A DNA stretch of 64,000 bases, from assembly GCA_002418265.1 (NCBI GenBank), contig DIDS01000014.1:189122-253121 (forward strand), read 5' to 3'. The notes beneath the pieces are model-generated. The model saw only the letters and a list, made by a program, of their open reading frames with translations, had not been told where the DNA came from and did no database searches. Both the position numbers and the translations under genes were made by a program. Positions 25,634 to 33,273 of the stretch are shown here, piece by piece (within the stretch, counting starts at the first letter, position 1; every line of letters begins with the position of its first letter). Source of the stretch: Acidimicrobiia bacterium UBA5794. Lineage in GTDB: Bacteria > Actinomycetota > Acidimicrobiia > Spongiisociales > UBA5794.

Positions 25634-26203
25634 ATGGTCGACACCCCTGGAGATGGACTGATCACTCGCCTCATTGGTGCTGCGGTCGGTGACACCGAAC
25701 CGGGTGACAAGATCGCAATGGTGGAACGCCTGTTCGCGACCTTGCCGGTCGAAAGCCAGGAGCGGCTGTTGCGCGAACTGCTCGATCAACTCGGATCAGA
25801 AAAGAAGGAAACAACCACAAAGGAGCCGGCTCCCCCGATGAGGGGGCCAGGACCGCCGTTCATGTGGGAGTCGATGGACAATCTGCCGTTTCGAAACATC
25901 GGTCCATGGCAGATGTGTTGCAGAATGATGGCCAACGTCGACCAGGCCCAGACGGTCGATGACGTCGACGCCGAACTCCCCGCGGAAGTCTTTGGTGCTC
26001 TCGGTGACGAGACCCGCATCAAGATCATCCGACTCCTCCAGGACGATGAGCGGCAAGCGGACGACATTGCCCGCACTCTCGACATCCCCCGATCAACGCT
26101 GTCGCATCATCTGCGTGTTCTGCGCGATGCAGGGTTGATCCAAATCACTCGACGTGGACGAGGGAGCTTCTGCTCACTCACTCAGACCAAGGATGAAGCC
26201 TGA
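25634..26203 (+). CDS. ArsR-type winged-helix regulator with an extended N-terminus
   Basis: A protein of 189 aa. Residues about 115-185 form an ArsR-like wHTH: VFGALGDETRIKIIRLLQDD, ADDIARTLDIPRSTLSHHLR, VLRDAGLIQITRRGRGSFC. The first 110 residues are not part of a standard ArsR protein. They hold a helix like that of the 75-aa neighbour, a Pro-rich linker and PWQMCCRMMAN, a CC pair similar to KMCCG in the neighbour. A thiol or metal sensor is likely (inference). An SD AGGAGG precedes ATG 25634. Confidence 0.85.
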   Translation: MVDTPGDGLITRLIGAAVGDTEPGDKIAMVERLFATLPVESQERLLRELLDQLGSEKKETTTKEPAPPMRGPGPPFMWESMDNLPFRNIGPWQMCCRMMANVDQAQTVDDVDAELPAEVFGALGDETRIKIIRLLQDDERQADDIARTLDIPRSTLSHHLRVLRDAGLIQITRRGRGSFCSLTQTKDEA

Positions 26204-26290
26204 GACACCCACTGGACGAGTTCCGGATACGGGGGATTCACGGCATGACCCCATCGCTACGATGGGAGGATCGAGACTGAGGAGGTCCCC

Positions 26291-26521
26291 ATGGCATTGG
26301 TCCCCGACAACACGCTGATCACCGCGACACCCGAAGAGGGTCGGGAGTTGGCAATCATGTTGGCACGAAAGACGATTGCAGCGATCCAGACTGATCCTGA
26401 TGTTCGCCAGGGCCTGCGGCCCATGTATGCGAACAACCCCGACTCGCTGACCGCAGCAGGACATGTTGTGGCAATCGAGTTCGCCACCGTTGCGGCGGCG
26501 AACAACTACTGGCGCGGGTAG
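26291..26521 (+). CDS. Small hypothetical protein
   Basis: A protein of 76 aa with a strong SD (GAGGAGG) before ATG 26291. The sequence is Ala-rich and helical (EEGRELAIMLARKTIAAIQ) and has no Cys, TM helix or known motif. It ends in NNYWRG. It follows the ArsR gene after 87 nt on the same strand, so it may share its regulation. Unrecognised. Confidence 0.65.
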   Translation: MALVPDNTLITATPEEGRELAIMLARKTIAAIQTDPDVRQGLRPMYANNPDSLTAAGHVVAIEFATVAAANNYWRG

Positions 26522-26548
26522 CGCTCAATCTCACCAACCAGACGAGTT

Positions 26549-26564
26549 GAGCGTCCCGACGCTC
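26549..26564 (+). terminator. Short hairpin
   Basis: GAGCGT and ACGCTC form a perfect 6-bp stem with a CCCG loop 27 nt after the stop of the 76-aa gene. Weak by itself, no T-run. Confidence 0.35.
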
Positions 26565-26870
26565 TGACCATCGGGATGGCAACCGCAACTCCATCCCGAA
26601 CCCCGTAGATCCCCTACCTCGCGACTCGTCCAGGGAGGCATCGACCCGGACCTTGAGGCAGGTCACGGGATGCTTTCCGGACTCAAGGTCATCTTCGACA
26701 CTCCCAACACGGACGAGATCGCGGAACGACCGGATCTGTTCTTCCTGCCGGCGTACCCGAACCCGGAAAGAAATTTCTGAATATTCGTAGAAAAAGCGCG
26801 CCCTTTTTGCTTCCCGTGCATCAGTGAATACAAGAGGCGGACGAGAGGGTTCGTCGACAACGGGATGAAG
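26565..26870. other. Stretch without a recognisable gene
   Basis: About 300 nt with no supported reading frame. The part around 26770-26820 is relatively AT-rich (GAAATTTCTGAATATTCG), which could house the promoter for the small membrane-protein gene that follows. Confidence 0.45.
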
Positions 26871-26887
26871 AAAGGAGGTGAATGAGA

Positions 26888-27055
26888 ATGCTTTTGCTAC
26901 GGAGAATGCGGTGGCTGTTCTTCCTTCTCGCCGTCGCGGCGTTTGCGGGAGGATGGTTCTTCGTCCCACTGTTTTGGGTCGCCCTGGTGTTGCTCGTGGC
27001 GTGGGGTTCCACGTGGATAGCTGGTTCCGAGAGGGTCCAACACAGCAATAGTTGA
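26888..27055 (+). CDS. Small two-helix membrane protein with a near-perfect SD
   Basis: A protein of 55 aa from ATG 26888 (57 aa from ATG 26882). AAAGGAGGTG at 26871-26880 is almost the full complement of the 16S tail, and the 9-nt spacing favours 26888. Two hydrophobic stretches (WLFFLLAVAAFAGGWFF and LFWVALVLLVAWG) flank a Pro, and the ends are basic and polar, so it is a hairpin membrane protein. It lies upstream of the PRC-barrel gene on the same strand. Unrecognised. Confidence 0.65.
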   Translation: MLLLRRMRWLFFLLAVAAFAGGWFFVPLFWVALVLLVAWGSTWIAGSERVQHSNS

Positions 27056-27174
27056 TCGGAACGGTACGGACAACCACAACAAGAGGATTGCACAAGAAGG
27101 CAGTTCTCAAGCACCCAGACGGTGCTCAACAATGACAGGGCGGCCAGGAACCGCCCAAAGGAAAGGAAAAGAAC

Positions 27175-27651
27175 ATGACAGACACAATGACTTCTACTGC
27201 ATCGCTCGTTCGACTGAGCAAGGAAGACGACCTGATGGTCGCCAATTCAGATGAGGACATCCGCGGTCGCAAGGTTCTCGACAAAAGTGGCGAGGAGATC
27301 GCGGAGGTCGAGGACCTGCTCTTGGACGTGAGCCAGAAAGAGGTGCGCTTCTTGATGGTCGGTTCTGGTGGGCACGGGCCTGCCAAGAAGATCGGCAAGA
27401 AGAAGTCCCTGATCCCCGTTGAGGCCATCATCGCGATCGACGAGGACTCAGTGACGGTCGATCAAAGCGGAGACGACATCATCGGAGCCCCCGAGTACGA
27501 TCCGGCGATCGTCGAGGTTCCGAAGGAGAAGAACTACTGGGACAAGTGGTACGGCTGGTACGGCTACTACCCGTATGGCGGTCCCTACTACCGCTATGGC
27601 GGTCCCTACTACCGCTACCCAGGCTACTTCCGCGTCTACCGACGCTTCTAG
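27175..27651 (+). CDS. PRC-barrel protein with a Tyr/Gly-rich tail
   Basis: A protein of 158 aa. Residues about 18-105 are a PRC-barrel (IRGRKVLDKSGEEIAEVEDL, VRFLMVGSGG, SLIPVEAIIAID), a fold found in RimM and in stress-related proteins. The last 37 residues hold 13 Tyr in GGPYYRY repeats and end FRVYRRF; a 21-bp direct repeat encodes the two GGPYYRY units. Such tails are seen in secreted or coat-like proteins, but there is no signal peptide. The 5' end has an SD AAAGGAAAGG. A terminator follows. Confidence 0.8.
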   Translation: MTDTMTSTASLVRLSKEDDLMVANSDEDIRGRKVLDKSGEEIAEVEDLLLDVSQKEVRFLMVGSGGHGPAKKIGKKKSLIPVEAIIAIDEDSVTVDQSGDDIIGAPEYDPAIVEVPKEKNYWDKWYGWYGYYPYGGPYYRYGGPYYRYPGYFRVYRRF

Positions 27652-27666
27652 CCACGATCAGGCTGT

Positions 27667-27703
27667 CGAATCGGCTCGGAGGGTCCACCTCCGGGCCGAT
27701 TCG
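27667..27703 (+). terminator. Terminator hairpin after the PRC-barrel gene
   Basis: CGAATCGGCTCGGAGG pairs with CCTCCGGGCCGATTCG at 15 of 16 positions (one G-T wobble) across a 5-nt loop, 16 nt after the stop. No T-run, but very stable. Confidence 0.75.
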
Positions 27704-27802
27704 ATTCGATCCCTTTCCATGGACGCGGCAACCACCGAAATGGTTGAGATTCTTCCCGGTGCCAGAATTGTCTCTCAACAGGAAGCAATCCGTGTCGTCG
27801 GA

Positions 27803-28339
27803 TCAGGGTGACTGCGAGTCGCGCTCAAGATGGGAGGCAAGGCCATCGCGCATCTGGGCCCGGGCCCGGTAGAGGATCGATTTCGTGGCCGGAACCGTCT
27901 GTTCGAGCGCTTCGGCGATCTCACTGGTCGACTTACCAAGCGCAAGTTGGAGAAAGAGCCCCGTGCGATAGTGGTCGGGCATGGAACGAAGAGTGTCGAG
28001 GGCCACGCGTCTCAGATCATATTCTTCGGCCATCGCGATCGGGTTGGACTGCTTGGGTGATCCCTCATCCACGACCAGCTCTCGTTCGGTGTCCTCGGCG
28101 TAGTGGTCGAGGGACAACGTCGTGTCGCGACGGCGCATCATGCGGCATTCGTTGGTGACAATGGTGTGCAGCCACGTGCGGATACTTGCCTCGCCGCGAA
28201 ACCCGTCAATGTGTTGGGCAGCTTTGATGAGGGCGTTGTGGGCGACGTCTTCGGCGTCGTCCGAAGAGGAACAAAGATGTCGGGCGTAGAGCAGGAGATC
28301 GTCGCGGTAGCTCCACACCTCAGAAGACGTCTCACCCAT
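27803..28339 (-). CDS. ECF-type RNA polymerase sigma factor
   Basis: A protein of 178 aa from ATG 28339, the start used because the upstream in-frame extension is not sigma-like. Sigma2 has LLYARHLCSSSDDAEDVAHN and ASIRTWLHTIVTNECRMMRR. Sigma4 has LRSMPDHYRTGLFLQLALGK and IAEALEQTVPATKSILYRAR. It has no adjacent partner gene and is divergent from the CYTH-like gene, with 185 nt between the starts. Confidence 0.88.
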   Translation of the reverse strand: MGETSSEVWSYRDDLLLYARHLCSSSDDAEDVAHNALIKAAQHIDGFRGEASIRTWLHTIVTNECRMMRRRDTTLSLDHYAEDTERELVVDEGSPKQSNPIAMAEEYDLRRVALDTLRSMPDHYRTGLFLQLALGKSTSEIAEALEQTVPATKSILYRARAQMRDGLASHLERDSQSP

Positions 28340-28524
28340 GGACGAATCATACGTTGTTAAGTCTGGTGTCAAGACGGTGTCCGCGGAACCATCAGTCGTG
28401 CACCCCAGATGCAAGAAGGCATCTCGTGTTCGGAAGTTCTTCGGTAGGTTGTGGGTAGCTTGAAATGGAGATCGACGACAATCCACATACCATCGCTGAA
28501 TATGGCATCAAAGGAGCACGAAAC

Positions 28525-29316
28525 ATGCCATCTCCCCTTCTCAATGAGGAACTCCTCGCCTCGATGCTCGAGGTCATCAAAGGTGCAGACACCGTCGAGC
28601 TGAAGCTCACCGTCCCGGACACGCAGATGCGTGCCACGGCGGTGAACCTTGGTCTCGATCCGATTGAGGCCGAGATTCGACAGATCGTTTTCTTTGACAC
28701 CCCGGACCTTGCGCTCAATGCAAGCGGTCTCGTGGTGCGGGCCAGACGCATCCAGAAGGGCGCGGGTGACACGGTCATCAAACTCAGACCGGTGGATCCG
28801 CGCGAGCTCCCGCGCGAGCACTCCCGAATCGGTGTCGAGGTCGATGCAATGCCGGGAGGGTTCGTTTGTTCGGCGTCAATGAAGGGCACATCCAGCGCCA
28901 AGGACATTGCAAAGACGATTGCAGGTGACGCGTCAATCAAGTCGCTCTTTTCGAAGGGTCAACGATCGTTCTACAAGGAACACGCTCCCGAAGGTCTCAA
29001 GCTCAAGGATCTCGTCGCGCTCGGCCCCATCCTGACGCTCAGGCTCAAATCGCTTCCTCAGGGGTTCGGACGCAAGCTCGTGACCGAGTTATGGCTCTAT
29101 CCCGACGGATCCCAGATCCTCGAGCTATCAACGAAGTGCGCTCCGGGTGAGGCGATCCAGGTTGCTGCGGAGGCTCGGGTCTTCCTCACGGCCCGCGGTA
29201 TCGACATGACCGGTGTCCAGCAGACGAAAACCAAGACCGCACTCGAATACTTTTCGTCGTTGATGGCCACCACCTCGGGGACACGCCTCGCGAGCAATCC
29301 CAAGGAGTCCGAGTAG
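28525..29316 (+). CDS. CYTH-like (triphosphate tunnel metalloenzyme-like) protein
   Basis: A protein of 263 aa from ATG 28525, which has AAAGGAG at good spacing; an upstream ATG at 28465 would add 20 residues. The first strand is VELKLTVPD, a divergent form of the ExExK motif. IRQIVFFDTPDLALNASGLVVRAR and DTVIKLRPV carry the Arg/Lys residues expected to line the tunnel. The C-terminal half is a helical or beta extension that is not CHAD-like. CYTH enzymes act on triphosphates or polyphosphate, or are adenylate cyclases. The neighbour is a CYTH-Ppx fusion, which favours polyphosphate metabolism. Confidence 0.75.
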   Translation: MPSPLLNEELLASMLEVIKGADTVELKLTVPDTQMRATAVNLGLDPIEAEIRQIVFFDTPDLALNASGLVVRARRIQKGAGDTVIKLRPVDPRELPREHSRIGVEVDAMPGGFVCSASMKGTSSAKDIAKTIAGDASIKSLFSKGQRSFYKEHAPEGLKLKDLVALGPILTLRLKSLPQGFGRKLVTELWLYPDGSQILELSTKCAPGEAIQVAAEARVFLTARGIDMTGVQQTKTKTALEYFSSLMATTSGTRLASNPKESE

Positions 29317-29321
29317 CCGTC

Positions 29322-30815
29322 ATGCCAGAAATCATTCCGAGATGGGAGTGGCGCACCTTTGGTGCCGACCTGGGAAAGCCCGAGGACATCTTCACGACCG
29401 TAAGCCCAATCGGAGTCCACGAGAGCGACGAGATCTATTTCCTCTCCGAAATGGGAGCAAATGTGAAGGTGCGTGACGGACTCATGGACATCAAGGTTCT
29501 CCGGGAGGTGAACGGCGATGGTCTCGAACAATGGGTCCCCGTCGCAAAACACCAGTTTCCGTTGGGATCCAGGGAGGTCGCCGAAGTCTTTGATGCACTG
29601 GCAGTCGACATGCCACCACTGGAGCGAGAGACGTACTCGTTCGATCCGTTCCTCGACGATCTCGTTGTACCAAGCCCAGACATTCGAGGCGTCTCGGTCC
29701 ACAAGCGTCGTGTGCGGTACTCCATCGACGGGTGCATGGCCGAGTTCACGGACCTCACGGTCAACGGGTTCACCACTCAGACCGTCGCGGCAGAGTCCGA
29801 AGACCCCGATGCAGTCATCGGCGTGGTTCGAGAACTCGGGTTCGGTGGCTACCTCAACACGAACTACATCGCAGGACTCAAGGCCACCATTGCGGGTGCA
29901 CCTGCTCGATACGCGGTCATCGATGTCGGAACCAATTCGGTGAAGTTCCACCTCGGGGAACGCGCAAGAGATGGATCGTGGGGAACCGTGATCGACCGCG
30001 CCGAGCTCACCCGGCTGGGAGAGGATCTCGAACAGGACGGAGTGATCATCCCGGAAGCCACAAGACGAACCGCGGACGCTGTTGCCGGCATGGTTGCTGA
30101 GGCAAAGGAACACGGTGCGCTCGCCATCGCTGCCGTCGGGACTGCAGGGCTGCGTCTGGCAACCAATCGAGACTCAGTCGTCGAGACCATTCGTGCTCGC
30201 AGTGGCGTCACGGTTGAGATCATCTCAGGAGAAGAGGAGAGCCGCCTTGCCTACCTGGCGGTCGTTGCGGGCATCGACACCGGAGAAGGTTCCGCGGTCG
30301 TCTTCGACACCGGCGGTGGCAGCTCACAGTTCACGTTCGGTACCGGATCGCATGTGGAAGATCGCTTCAGTGTTCCGGTCGGGGCTGTTCGGTACACAGA
30401 ACAGTTCGGGTTGGACGGGTCGGTCTCGCCAGACGTCCTCGCCGAGGCTATGGGAGCGATCGCAGCAGACCTCTCTTCAATCGACGGTCGCCCGATCCCC
30501 GACATCCTTGTGGCGATGGGAGGGGCGGTGACCAACATCACGGCAGTCAGCCATTCGATGGCCACCTACGACCCCGATGTCGTCCAGGGAACGGTTCTGA
30601 GCCGTGCCGAAGTCGATCGACAGATCGAGCTCTATCGATCGATGGACCCGTCCGAGCGACGCACCATCGTCGGCCTACAACCCAAACGTGCCGAGGTCAT
30701 CCTCGCCGGCGCCTGCATCGTGGCAACGGTGATGGACAAACTTGGCCAGGAGTCCTTGACCGTGAGCGACCGAGGTTTACGCCACGGTGTCCTGCTGGAA
30801 CGCTTCGGATCTTGA
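29322..30815 (+). CDS. CYTH-like domain fused to Ppx/GppA exopolyphosphatase
   Basis: A protein of 497 aa. Residues 1-190 form a CYTH-like domain (IPRWEWRTFG, MDIKVLREV, VHKRRVRYSIDGC, AEFTDLTVNG). From about residue 200 a Ppx/GppA ASKHA phosphatase follows: YAVIDVGTNSVKFHLGE, AVGTAGLRLATN, EIISGEEESRLAYLAV, VFDTGGGSSQFTFG and MGGAVTNITAVSH. It should hydrolyse polyphosphate or (p)ppGpp-type nucleotides. It begins 6 nt after the CYTH-like gene, so the two are one operon. Fusion of both domains in one chain is an uncommon arrangement and supports a polyphosphate role. Confidence 0.88.
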   Translation: MPEIIPRWEWRTFGADLGKPEDIFTTVSPIGVHESDEIYFLSEMGANVKVRDGLMDIKVLREVNGDGLEQWVPVAKHQFPLGSREVAEVFDALAVDMPPLERETYSFDPFLDDLVVPSPDIRGVSVHKRRVRYSIDGCMAEFTDLTVNGFTTQTVAAESEDPDAVIGVVRELGFGGYLNTNYIAGLKATIAGAPARYAVIDVGTNSVKFHLGERARDGSWGTVIDRAELTRLGEDLEQDGVIIPEATRRTADAVAGMVAEAKEHGALAIAAVGTAGLRLATNRDSVVETIRARSGVTVEIISGEEESRLAYLAVVAGIDTGEGSAVVFDTGGGSSQFTFGTGSHVEDRFSVPVGAVRYTEQFGLDGSVSPDVLAEAMGAIAADLSSIDGRPIPDILVAMGGAVTNITAVSHSMATYDPDVVQGTVLSRAEVDRQIELYRSMDPSERRTIVGLQPKRAEVILAGACIVATVMDKLGQESLTVSDRGLRHGVLLERFGS

Positions 30816-30844
30816 CGCGACGACCAGATCCGAGCAGACCCGCA

Positions 30845-31128
30845 CCCTTCAGGGATCCTTGGTGGTGATCAACGTGGGACGCCCCCCTGCAGCGTCGCTT
30901 CGCTCCTCGCGTCCCCCCGCAAGCGGGAGGACGGGTGTGGGAGACACCAAGCAAGCGGGAGGACGGGTGTGGGAGACACCAAGCACCGTCCCCCCTTCAG
31001 GGATCCTTGGTGGTGATCAACGTGGGACGCCCCCCTGCAGCGTCGCTTCGCTCCTCGCGTCCCCCCGCAAGCGGGAGGACGGGTGTGGGAGACACCCCGC
31101 AAGCGGGAGGACGGGTGTGGGAGACACC
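30845..31128. repeat. Nested direct repeats: two 104-bp units and four 30-bp subunits
   Basis: Positions 30845-30948 recur at 30993-31096 (offset 148). Inside, a 30-bp element starting GCAAGCGGGAGGACGGGTGT occurs at 30919, 30951, 31067 and 31099. The two within each pair are 32 bp apart. Each element begins with a small CCCGC-AA-GCGGG hairpin. No coding frame is supported. The arrangement looks like an intergenic mosaic that has duplicated as a block. Confidence 0.85.
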
Positions 31129-31133
31129 AAGCA

Positions 31134-31157
31134 CCGTCCCCCCTTCAGGGGGGACGG
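31134..31157. terminator. GC-rich hairpin at the end of the repeat block
   Basis: CCGTCCCCCC/GGGGGGACGG form a perfect 10-bp stem with a TTCA loop. It may end transcription from the Ppx gene. Confidence 0.55.
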
Positions 31158-31201
31158 GCGAGTGAAACGAGCCAGGGGGGCATGTGAGCCCGCGAGCCCC
31201 G

Positions 31202-31242
31202 TCCCCCAGCGATGGACAGATCCGACGAAGGCGGATCTGGGG
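31202..31242. repeat. Complex inverted repeat
   Basis: An inner stem CAGATCCG (31217-31224)/CGGATCTG (31232-31239) overlaps an outer pair CCCCCAG (31202-31208)/CTGGGGG (31236-31242). These compete with each other. Together with the block upstream they make the roughly 515-nt gap between Ppx and the ABC operon unusually structured. Confidence 0.55.
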
Positions 31243-31331
31243 GGCGAATGGATCAGATGGGGCGTTCTATCACCGGCCCAGACAGGGGAGGTAGAGTCGT
31301 GGACACGTGTCGAAACAGGTGAGGACCACGT

Positions 31332-31538
31332 ATGAGGATTCCGGTTGCAGCGCTGGTACCGATCGTGTTGGTGGCGGTTGGATTCGTCGTCTATTGCCTC
31401 TTCGATCTATCTCGCGCCACCGTTCGCTACCTTCCCAAATGGCTTTGGGCGGTCATCTGCATCGTGTCGATCCCCTTGGGTGGCATTGTCTACCTGCTCG
31501 TCGGTCGCGATCCTGCAGGCCAAACGGATGATTCATGA
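31332..31538 (+). CDS. PLDc_N-type small membrane protein
   Basis: A protein of 68 aa. Two TM helices (VALVPIVLVAVGFVVYCLFDL and WLWAVICIVSIPLGGIVYLL) end in GRDPAGQTDDS, the layout of PLD-nuclease-N-terminal-like small proteins. Such proteins are frequently encoded before ABC exporters in actinobacteria. It overlaps the ABC ATPase gene by 4 nt, so it belongs to the transporter operon. Confidence 0.82.
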   Translation: MRIPVAALVPIVLVAVGFVVYCLFDLSRATVRYLPKWLWAVICIVSIPLGGIVYLLVGRDPAGQTDDS

Positions 31539-32410
31539 TCGAGACGGATGGCCTCCTAAAAACGTATGGATCATTGGTCGCTGTTGATCATGTTGATCTA
31601 CATGTCGAAGCAGGATCTGTCTATGGCCTGGTGGGTCGCAACGGAGCGGGAAAGTCGACGCTGCTCGGACTCCTTGCGGGTTTGCGTAGACCCACGGCGG
31701 GAGAGTTGCACATCGATGCAGGTTCGCGCGAAATCGCAGTGCTGCCTGATACTCCCAGATTTGACCCGTGGTTGACGGGTGAAGAGGTCGTCGGTCTCGC
31801 TCAGGAGCTGACGTCGTCCTCCACCGATCGCGTGGCCGAGGTCCTCAGTGATGCGGGGCTGGGGTCCGCGGCGAAACGGGCAGTTGGTGGCTACTCACGG
31901 GGAATGCTTCAACGCCTTGGAATCGCATGCACCGTTGTCGGCTCGCCACGGGTGGTCCTGCTGGATGAGCCTGCCTCGGCGCTGGATCCGATCGGGCGAC
32001 GAGACGTGCTCGACTTGGTGGCCCGCCTTCGAGGCTCGGCAACCGTGTTGTTCTCAAGTCACATTCTTGCCGATGTTCAAGAGGTTTGTGACACCGTCGG
32101 CATCCTCGATCAAGGTCGTCTTGTGTTCCAGGGATCCCTTGAAGATCTCCTTGTCGGGTCTGCAGTTCCTCGTTACGTCGTCCGCTTCCGTTCACCGCTC
32201 GATTCGGTTGTTGCGACAATGCAGCACCTTGATTGGGTCTTGGAAGTGGAACAAACGGATGGCCCCGGTGAGCTGTTGATTACCGTAAAGAGTCTCGACG
32301 ACGCCGAAGCTCGCCTTGTGCGCGTGCTCGCGGACGCTGGTGCGAGCGTCATATCCTTTGTTCCAGAGGAGGTCTCGTTGGAGCGTGCCTTCCTTGCGGT
32401 GACGTCGTGA
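31535..32410 (+). CDS. ABC transporter ATP-binding subunit
   Basis: A protein of 291 aa. Walker A is GLVGRNGAGKSTLLGL, the signature is GGYSRGMLQRLG and Walker B is VVLLDEPASALDP, followed by the SSH H-loop (LFSSHILADVQEV). The C-terminal 80 residues are the extra domain found in ABC-2 export ATPases (for example bacitracin or Na+ exporters). It works with the permease encoded next (GTGA overlap). Substrate unknown. Confidence 0.93.
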   Translation: MIETDGLLKTYGSLVAVDHVDLHVEAGSVYGLVGRNGAGKSTLLGLLAGLRRPTAGELHIDAGSREIAVLPDTPRFDPWLTGEEVVGLAQELTSSSTDRVAEVLSDAGLGSAAKRAVGGYSRGMLQRLGIACTVVGSPRVVLLDEPASALDPIGRRDVLDLVARLRGSATVLFSSHILADVQEVCDTVGILDQGRLVFQGSLEDLLVGSAVPRYVVRFRSPLDSVVATMQHLDWVLEVEQTDGPGELLITVKSLDDAEARLVRVLADAGASVISFVPEEVSLERAFLAVTS

Positions 32411-33165
32411 CGCTCTGGCGACTGGAGTGGTTGCGCCTGATCCGCACAAAGCGCTGGATTGTGTTGCTCGGCGTGTTCCTCTTCTTCGGGCTCGTTGGCC
32501 CCTTCACCGCTCGGTATATCGGGGAGATTGTCTCGTTCGCCGGTGGAGGCGCCCAAGGCATCTCCATCGAGTTTCCACCACCGGTACCCGCTGATGGTTT
32601 GGCCCAGTACTCCTCCAACGCAATGCAGCTCGGGACCCTGGTGGCTGTCATCGTCGCGTCCAGCTCTCTTGCATTCGATGCGATCCCTGAAATGGGGATC
32701 TTCCTTCGAAGTCGGGTGAGCGAGGTCCGCACCATTTTGACGCCGCGGTTTGTCGTCTCGACAGTTGCCGTGGTCGGATCCTACTTCGTCGGTGTTGTGG
32801 CGGCATGGTATGAGACATGGGTGCTGATTGGGGCTCCCGATGCCGGAGCCGTCATGATCGGGGCAGCGTATGGGGCGGTGTTCTTGATCTTCGCCATCTC
32901 GTTGGTGGCCGCCATGTCGGGTCGTGCAACCTCTGTCCTCGGCACCGTGATATCGACGATTGTTGTTTTGCTCCTGCTCCAGGTGATCGGTGTCGTTGAA
33001 GTCGTTGGTCGCTGGCTTCCGACGCATCTCGCAGGAGCCATCACCGCTTTGGTGGCAGGCGACACGTCCAGCACCCACTATCTCGGGACCGTATCGATCA
33101 CGCTGGTTGCTTGTGTTGTCCTGCTCTGGATCGCAACGAAGCTGGCCGAGCACCGAGAGCTCTAG
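32407..33165 (+). CDS. ABC-2-type transporter permease
   Basis: A protein of 252 aa with six hydrophobic helices, starting GTG 32407 and overlapping the ATPase stop by 4 nt. The N-terminus MTLWRLEWLRLIRTKRWIVLL is the amphipathic start typical of ABC-2 permeases. Later helices include IVVLLLLQVIGVVEVVG. A heterologous dimer with itself plus two ATPase chains is the expected complex. Substrate unknown. Confidence 0.88.
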   Translation: MTLWRLEWLRLIRTKRWIVLLGVFLFFGLVGPFTARYIGEIVSFAGGGAQGISIEFPPPVPADGLAQYSSNAMQLGTLVAVIVASSSLAFDAIPEMGIFLRSRVSEVRTILTPRFVVSTVAVVGSYFVGVVAAWYETWVLIGAPDAGAVMIGAAYGAVFLIFAISLVAAMSGRATSVLGTVISTIVVLLLLQVIGVVEVVGRWLPTHLAGAITALVAGDTSSTHYLGTVSITLVACVVLLWIATKLAEHREL

Positions 33166-33273
33166 GGACTGGAAAGCGTTCAGTGTTGCGGTAGCGGATT
33201 CGGGATTCGAGACCGAGCACTCTCCATGACCCTTTCTCAACGTTCTGACTTCTGAACAACCGTCGGCATCTGC

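Noticed and set aside
26355..27110. 251-codon minus-strand frame
   Set aside because: Spans a gene with a strong SD and the near-perfect-SD small ORF on the plus strand; low-complexity basic content.
30919..31128. CRISPR array from the 30-bp repeats
   Set aside because: Only four copies, the gaps between members are 2 bp or about 86 bp, and the inter-repeat DNA is itself repeated; no cas gene is near.
32173..33240. 355-codon minus-strand frame rich in Asp, His and Gln
   Set aside because: Antisense to the ABC ATPase and permease genes.
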